From: an uncultured Actinomycetes bacterium
GTDB lineage: Bacteria; Actinomycetota; Actinomycetes; Nanopelagicales; Nanopelagicaceae
Direction: 5' to 3'
Length of the DNA stretch: 9,019 nt
NCBI GenBank assembly: GCA_903922745.1
Contig: CAIXVA010000155.1
Span: 1-9,019 of the forward strand
How positions within the stretch are numbered: the first letter of the stretch is position 1; each line of letters opens with the position of its first letter. Under the pieces are notes generated by a model. It was given only the letters and a program-made list of their open reading frames with translations. It was not told the origin of the DNA and made no database searches. The position numbers and the translations under genes were made by a program. Positions 6,238 to 9,019 of this stretch are shown here, piece by piece.

Positions 6238-7657
6238 GGTATGTAGCAAGGCTTGAATCACTGGCATACGCAATTCGCACACCAGCCTTTTGCGTTGCAG
6301 CCAAACCATTCACAATCTGTTCTGTCAGCAACTCACCAGGTGCAACAACTGCAACACCTGGGGGATAAGGCGCAATTAAGTCGGCGCTAATTCGACCAAT
6401 TGCATCTTTGGCCGACACAAATTCGGTATCTGCAAAGTAAGCATCACGCATAGAAATTGCAACGGTTGGCACAACAGACCAGCTAAGAGAAGTTTGTGTT
6501 TGTCTAGTCGGACCTTGCAATTTCTTCAAAATAGGAACAAGAGCGTTTTCAAGAACTGTGAAGTCATCAGCATTATCTGCCAGCGTTGCCAAGAACACGA
6601 TTGTGTCGCGATCAGCCATCTCCACACGAATATTGGCTTTCTGCAACTCCTTTTCAACATTAACACCTGATAAACCAAGGATGTTTGCTCGCAAGACGAT
6701 CTTTACAGGATCAAAGCGGCCAGCTGGAAAATCTGCAGCGTTAAGAAAAATTGTTGTATCAAAGTGTGATTGGACTGCACTCTTAAAGTTGCTGACGAGT
6801 GTGACAAGCTCACCTGTTAACTGATCTCCTCTAGTCTGAAGCAAAGCGCGAACTCCATCAATTGATGCAAGTGGAGCTCCGGCAGGTGAGGTTGTATGAG
6901 TTGTTTCAAAGCTTTGTTCGATGCGATCTAAATTAAGTAGCTTTCCTTGTGCTAACAACAAAGCAGATGCGCTATAGCCAGGCAACGCTTTATGAACGCT
7001 AGTAATGAGTGCATCTGCACCTAGCTGCAACACATGCTGAGGGATCTGTGAATTAAATCCAAAGTGGCCGCCCCAGGCAGCATCAACGATTACTGGGATT
7101 GAATTCGCATGGGCTTTTTTAATCAGAGCAGGTAACTCTGAAATGGTTCCCAGGTAGCCAGGTTCCGTAAGCAATAGTGCAATTGGTTTTTGATCTAAGA
7201 CGCGTTCTAGTTCAGAGACAGGAATTCCAGTTGGAACACCCGTTGCTGAATCGATTTCAGGTGTTAACCAGATTGGTTCTAAGCCTGTAAGTACTAGCGC
7301 GCTTAAGACTGATCTATGAGCCGTACGAGTAACTGCAACCTTGTCGCCAGGCTTACCAAGTGCCAAGATGATTGCTTGGTTTGCATGAGTTGAACCACCA
7401 GTTGAAAAGCGCGCATATTCTGCGCCCCACAGCGATGCCGCTAACTGCTCAGCCTTCTTGAGAGTTCCTTCAGTAAGTTTGATTTCATCCAAGCCCCCAT
7501 ACAGCGGAGTATCGGTATCAACTACGGCGCCAAGGCCCTGATCTAATCGGTGGGCCTTCTGCTTGTGACCCGGAATTGTGAATGCTGTGCGCTGAGTTTC
7601 GAAGTAGCTCAAGTAGGCATCCAGTAACGGAGCGCTCTTTCTTAACTCAGAGTTCAT
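6224..7657 (-). CDS. Orn/Lys/Arg decarboxylase family protein (compact PLP fold type I)
   Basis: A PLP-dependent enzyme expected to decarboxylate a basic amino acid (lysine, ornithine or arginine) to cadaverine, putrescine or agmatine. It has 477 residues, like the short Gram-positive/actinobacterial form (B. subtilis SpeA/YaaO size), and lacks the extra N-terminal wing domain of the ~700-residue enterobacterial enzymes. Motifs: TIPGHKQ (27-33), PLYGGLDEI (51-59), FSTGGSTHANQA (84-95, cofactor phosphate), AHRSV with H114, LLLTEPGYLG, VDAAWGGHFGF (191-201; D192 to the pyridine nitrogen), SVHKALPGYSA with Schiff-base K223, TTSPAG, and the C-terminal PYPPGVAVVAPGE (430-442). The substrate cannot be assigned by eye; some family members have drifted to other roles. 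The ATG at 7657 is the first possible start, because an in-frame TAG lies 12 bases upstream. It is convergent with the transporter operon and divergent from gabT. No Shine-Dalgarno is visible, so a leaderless mRNA is likely. Confidence 0.88.
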   Translation of the reverse strand: MNSELRKSAPLLDAYLSYFETQRTAFTIPGHKQKAHRLDQGLGAVVDTDTPLYGGLDEIKLTEGTLKKAEQLAASLWGAEYARFSTGGSTHANQAIILALGKPGDKVAVTRTAHRSVLSALVLTGLEPIWLTPEIDSATGVPTGIPVSELERVLDQKPIALLLTEPGYLGTISELPALIKKAHANSIPVIVDAAWGGHFGFNSQIPQHVLQLGADALITSVHKALPGYSASALLLAQGKLLNLDRIEQSFETTHTTSPAGAPLASIDGVRALLQTRGDQLTGELVTLVSNFKSAVQSHFDTTIFLNAADFPAGRFDPVKIVLRANILGLSGVNVEKELQKANIRVEMADRDTIVFLATLADNADDFTVLENALVPILKKLQGPTRQTQTSLSWSVVPTVAISMRDAYFADTEFVSAKDAIGRISADLIAPYPPGVAVVAPGELLTEQIVNGLAATQKAGVRIAYASDSSLATYRVTK

Positions 7658-7663
7658 TGTCGA

Positions 7664-7669
7664 AGCCTA
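7664..7669 (-). promoter_or_regulatory. -10 element of the decarboxylase gene, probably leaderless
   Basis: On the minus strand TAGGCT fits the actinobacterial TANNNT -10 pattern and ends exactly 6 bases before the ATG, which places the transcript start at or beside the A of ATG. No Shine-Dalgarno lies between. No convincing -35 is seen; TTTCCT or TTCCTA at 18 or 17 bases are weak matches. Confidence 0.5.
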
Positions 7670-7677
7670 ACCAATGG

Positions 7678-7687
7678 ACTCGCGAGT
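7678..7687. promoter_or_regulatory. Perfect 10-bp palindrome between divergent promoters (candidate operator)
   Basis: ACTCGCGAGT is its own reverse complement. It sits in the 56-base space between the decarboxylase and gabT, between both predicted -10 elements and at their -35 positions. A regulator bound here could control both genes. No regulator gene is in the window, and the flanks do not extend the symmetry. Confidence 0.4.
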
Positions 7688-7701
7688 AGGAAATGATGGC
7701 T

Positions 7702-7707
7702 TAGACT
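7702..7707 (+). promoter_or_regulatory. -10 element of gabT, probably leaderless
   Basis: TAGACT fits TANNNT and resembles the TAGAGT used by the binding-protein promoter. It ends exactly 6 bases before the gabT ATG, and no Shine-Dalgarno intervenes. The layout mirrors the divergent decarboxylase promoter. No clear -35 hexamer lies at 16-18 bases. Confidence 0.5.
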
Positions 7708-7713
7708 TTAGCC

Positions 7714-9019
7714 ATGACAACACTTACCGCATTGACTCAAGAGCGTCGGTTGGTTACCGCAATACCGGGACCAAAATCTCTCGAGGCGCTACAGCGCCGC
7801 AGTGAGGCGACATCTGGGGGACTAGGTATGGCGATTCCCGTCATTATCGAGCGCGCGAGTGATGCGATTTTGCTTGATATCGATGGAAACCAAATCATTG
7901 ATCTTGGTTCAGGTATCGGTGTTACTAACGTTGGTAATTCGGCACAGCGTGTAGTCGATCGTGTTATTGATCAGGTGCAAGCATTTACACACACATGTTT
8001 CACTGTTGCTCCGTACATGGGCTACATCGAAGTATGCGAAAAATTAAATGCATTAACACCCGGCACATTTAAGAAAAAGTCATTACTTGTTAACTCAGGT
8101 GCCGAAGCTGTAGAAAACGCAGTAAAGATTGCGCGCCATTACACAAAGCGCCAAGCAATTGTTGTTTTCGAACACAGCTATCACGGCCGCACAAACTTAA
8201 CCATGGCACTTACTGCAAAGAACATGCCATACAAGGAAGGCTTCGGCCCATTTGCACCCGAGGTTTATCGCGTACCGATGCCATATTCATTCCACTGGGT
8301 TGGCAATCAAGCAACTATTACTGAAGATGCAATCGACATGATTACGCACAAGATTGATAAGGAAATCGGCGCACATAACGTTGCGGCAATTCTCATCGAG
8401 CCAATTCAGGGCGAAGGTGGATTTATCGTTCCACCAAAGGGTTTCTTGCCAGCGCTATCTAAGTACTCAACAGATAACGGCATTATCTTCATCGCAGATG
8501 AAGTACAGACTGGTTTTGCTCGCACAGGAAACATGTTTGCTGTTGAAAACGAAAACGTAGTGCCAGACATGATTGTTACAGCCAAGGGAATCGCAGGTGG
8601 ACTTCCACTTGCAGGTGTCACAGGCCGCGCAGAGATCATGGACTCAGTTCACGCTTCAGGCCTTGGCGGAACATACGGTGGAAATCCACTGGCATGTGCT
8701 GCAGCACTTGGCGTATTTGAAACTTTGGAAGCTGAAAAGCTTGTAGAGCGCGCAAATCACATCGGGAAAATCCTAGGTGATGCACTTGCCACATTGCAGT
8801 CAAAGTATTCAGTGATCGGTGAAGTTCGCGGTCGCGGTGCCATGCAAGCAATTGAACTAGTTGAGCCAGGCACAAAGACACCTAACACAGCAGCGATGAA
8901 CGCAGTTGTTAAGTATTGCCAGAGCAAGGGTGTTCTTGTTCTTACAGCTGGCACATACTCAAACGTTGTGCGCTTCTTGCCACCAATTGTTATTACAGAT
9001 GAGCTTCTAAAGGATGCAC
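7714..9019 (+). CDS. gabT: 4-aminobutyrate aminotransferase, 3'-truncated by the window end
   Basis: A class III PLP aminotransferase that moves the amino group of GABA to 2-oxoglutarate, giving succinate semialdehyde and glutamate; family members often also accept 5-aminovalerate. 435 codons are visible and the frame is open at the edge; actinobacterial GabT is about 445-450 residues, so only about ten are missing. Recognisable blocks: RRLVTAIPGPKS (11-22), DLGSGIGVTNVGNS (63-76), FTHTCFTVAPYMGY, NSGAEAVENAVKIAR (127-141), HSYHGRTNLTMALTAKNMPYKEGFGPFAPE, IEPIQGEGGFIVPPKGFLPAL, IADEVQTGFARTG (260-272, cofactor D262), TAKGIAGGLPLAGVTGR with Schiff-base K291, and GLGGTYGGNPLACAAAL. The extended blocks match mycobacterial-type GabT closely. 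ATG 7714 is the first possible start, because an in-frame TAG lies at 7702. It is divergent from the decarboxylase and likely has a leaderless transcript. Confidence 0.93.
   Translation, partial: MTTLTALTQERRLVTAIPGPKSLEALQRRSEATSGGLGMAIPVIIERASDAILLDIDGNQIIDLGSGIGVTNVGNSAQRVVDRVIDQVQAFTHTCFTVAPYMGYIEVCEKLNALTPGTFKKKSLLVNSGAEAVENAVKIARHYTKRQAIVVFEHSYHGRTNLTMALTAKNMPYKEGFGPFAPEVYRVPMPYSFHWVGNQATITEDAIDMITHKIDKEIGAHNVAAILIEPIQGEGGFIVPPKGFLPALSKYSTDNGIIFIADEVQTGFARTGNMFAVENENVVPDMIVTAKGIAGGLPLAGVTGRAEIMDSVHASGLGGTYGGNPLACAAALGVFETLEAEKLVERANHIGKILGDALATLQSKYSVIGEVRGRGAMQAIELVEPGTKTPNTAAMNAVVKYCQSKGVLVLTAGTYSNVVRFLPPIVITDELLKDA

Noticed and set aside
8354..8954. Open frames on both strands within gabT
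   Set aside because: The long frame from 7714 reads through with unbroken GabT motifs, so the others are out-of-frame shadows.
1..9019. Mobile element, prophage, CRISPR array, tRNA or rRNA
   Set aside because: I saw no transposase or integrase motifs, no repeat-spacer pattern and no tRNA-like cloverleaf; the genes look like ordinary chromosomal metabolism and transport.

Overview
The window looks like a compact, moderately low-GC actinobacterial chromosome (GC roughly in the mid-40s % by eye). The GabT, the compact PLP decarboxylase and the histidine-phosphatase domain all resemble actinobacterial versions. Spacers are short, genes in the transporter operon overlap by 1 or 4 bases, and some genes appear to be transcribed without a leader. 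A streamlined freshwater acI-type lineage (Nanopelagicales, 'Ca. Planktophila'-like) would fit, but that assignment is inference.

Layout. (1) Positions 3-482, +: the 3' end of a histidine-phosphatase domain, most like the C-terminal half of the actinobacterial RNase HI/acid phosphatase fusion; its 5' part lies outside the window. (2) Positions 483-629: a spacer with a good sigma-70-type promoter (518-546), a leader of roughly 75 bases and a Shine-Dalgarno sequence. (3) Positions 630-2252, +: an exported substrate-binding protein of the peptide/opine/nickel family, closed by a strong 14-bp GAAA-loop terminator hairpin. (4) Positions 2360-6196, +: four tightly coupled genes for two permeases and two ATPases (DppBCDF-like), which with gene 3 make a complete peptide-type ABC importer. 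(5) Positions 6224-7657, -: an Orn/Lys/Arg decarboxylase, convergent with the transporter and separated from it by 27 bases that hold a tandem 17-bp duplication. (6) Positions 7714-9019, +: 4-aminobutyrate aminotransferase (gabT), divergent from the decarboxylase and cut by the window end about ten codons short of the expected stop.

How it may work together. The importer would bring in short peptides, whose amino acids could feed the decarboxylase (giving a diamine or agmatine) and GabT (omega-amino acid to semialdehyde). The decarboxylase and gabT share a 56-base divergent promoter region. On each side a TAGNCT -10 element sits exactly 6 bases from the ATG, and a perfect 10-bp palindrome lies between them. 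This is the most informative regulatory structure in the window.

The gene families are all known ones. I found no phage, transposon, CRISPR, tRNA or rRNA, and no convincing novel multi-gene system. The interest lies in regulation (leaderless divergent promoters, a shared palindrome, separate expression of the binding protein), in the missing lipobox, and in a small tandem duplication at a stop codon.
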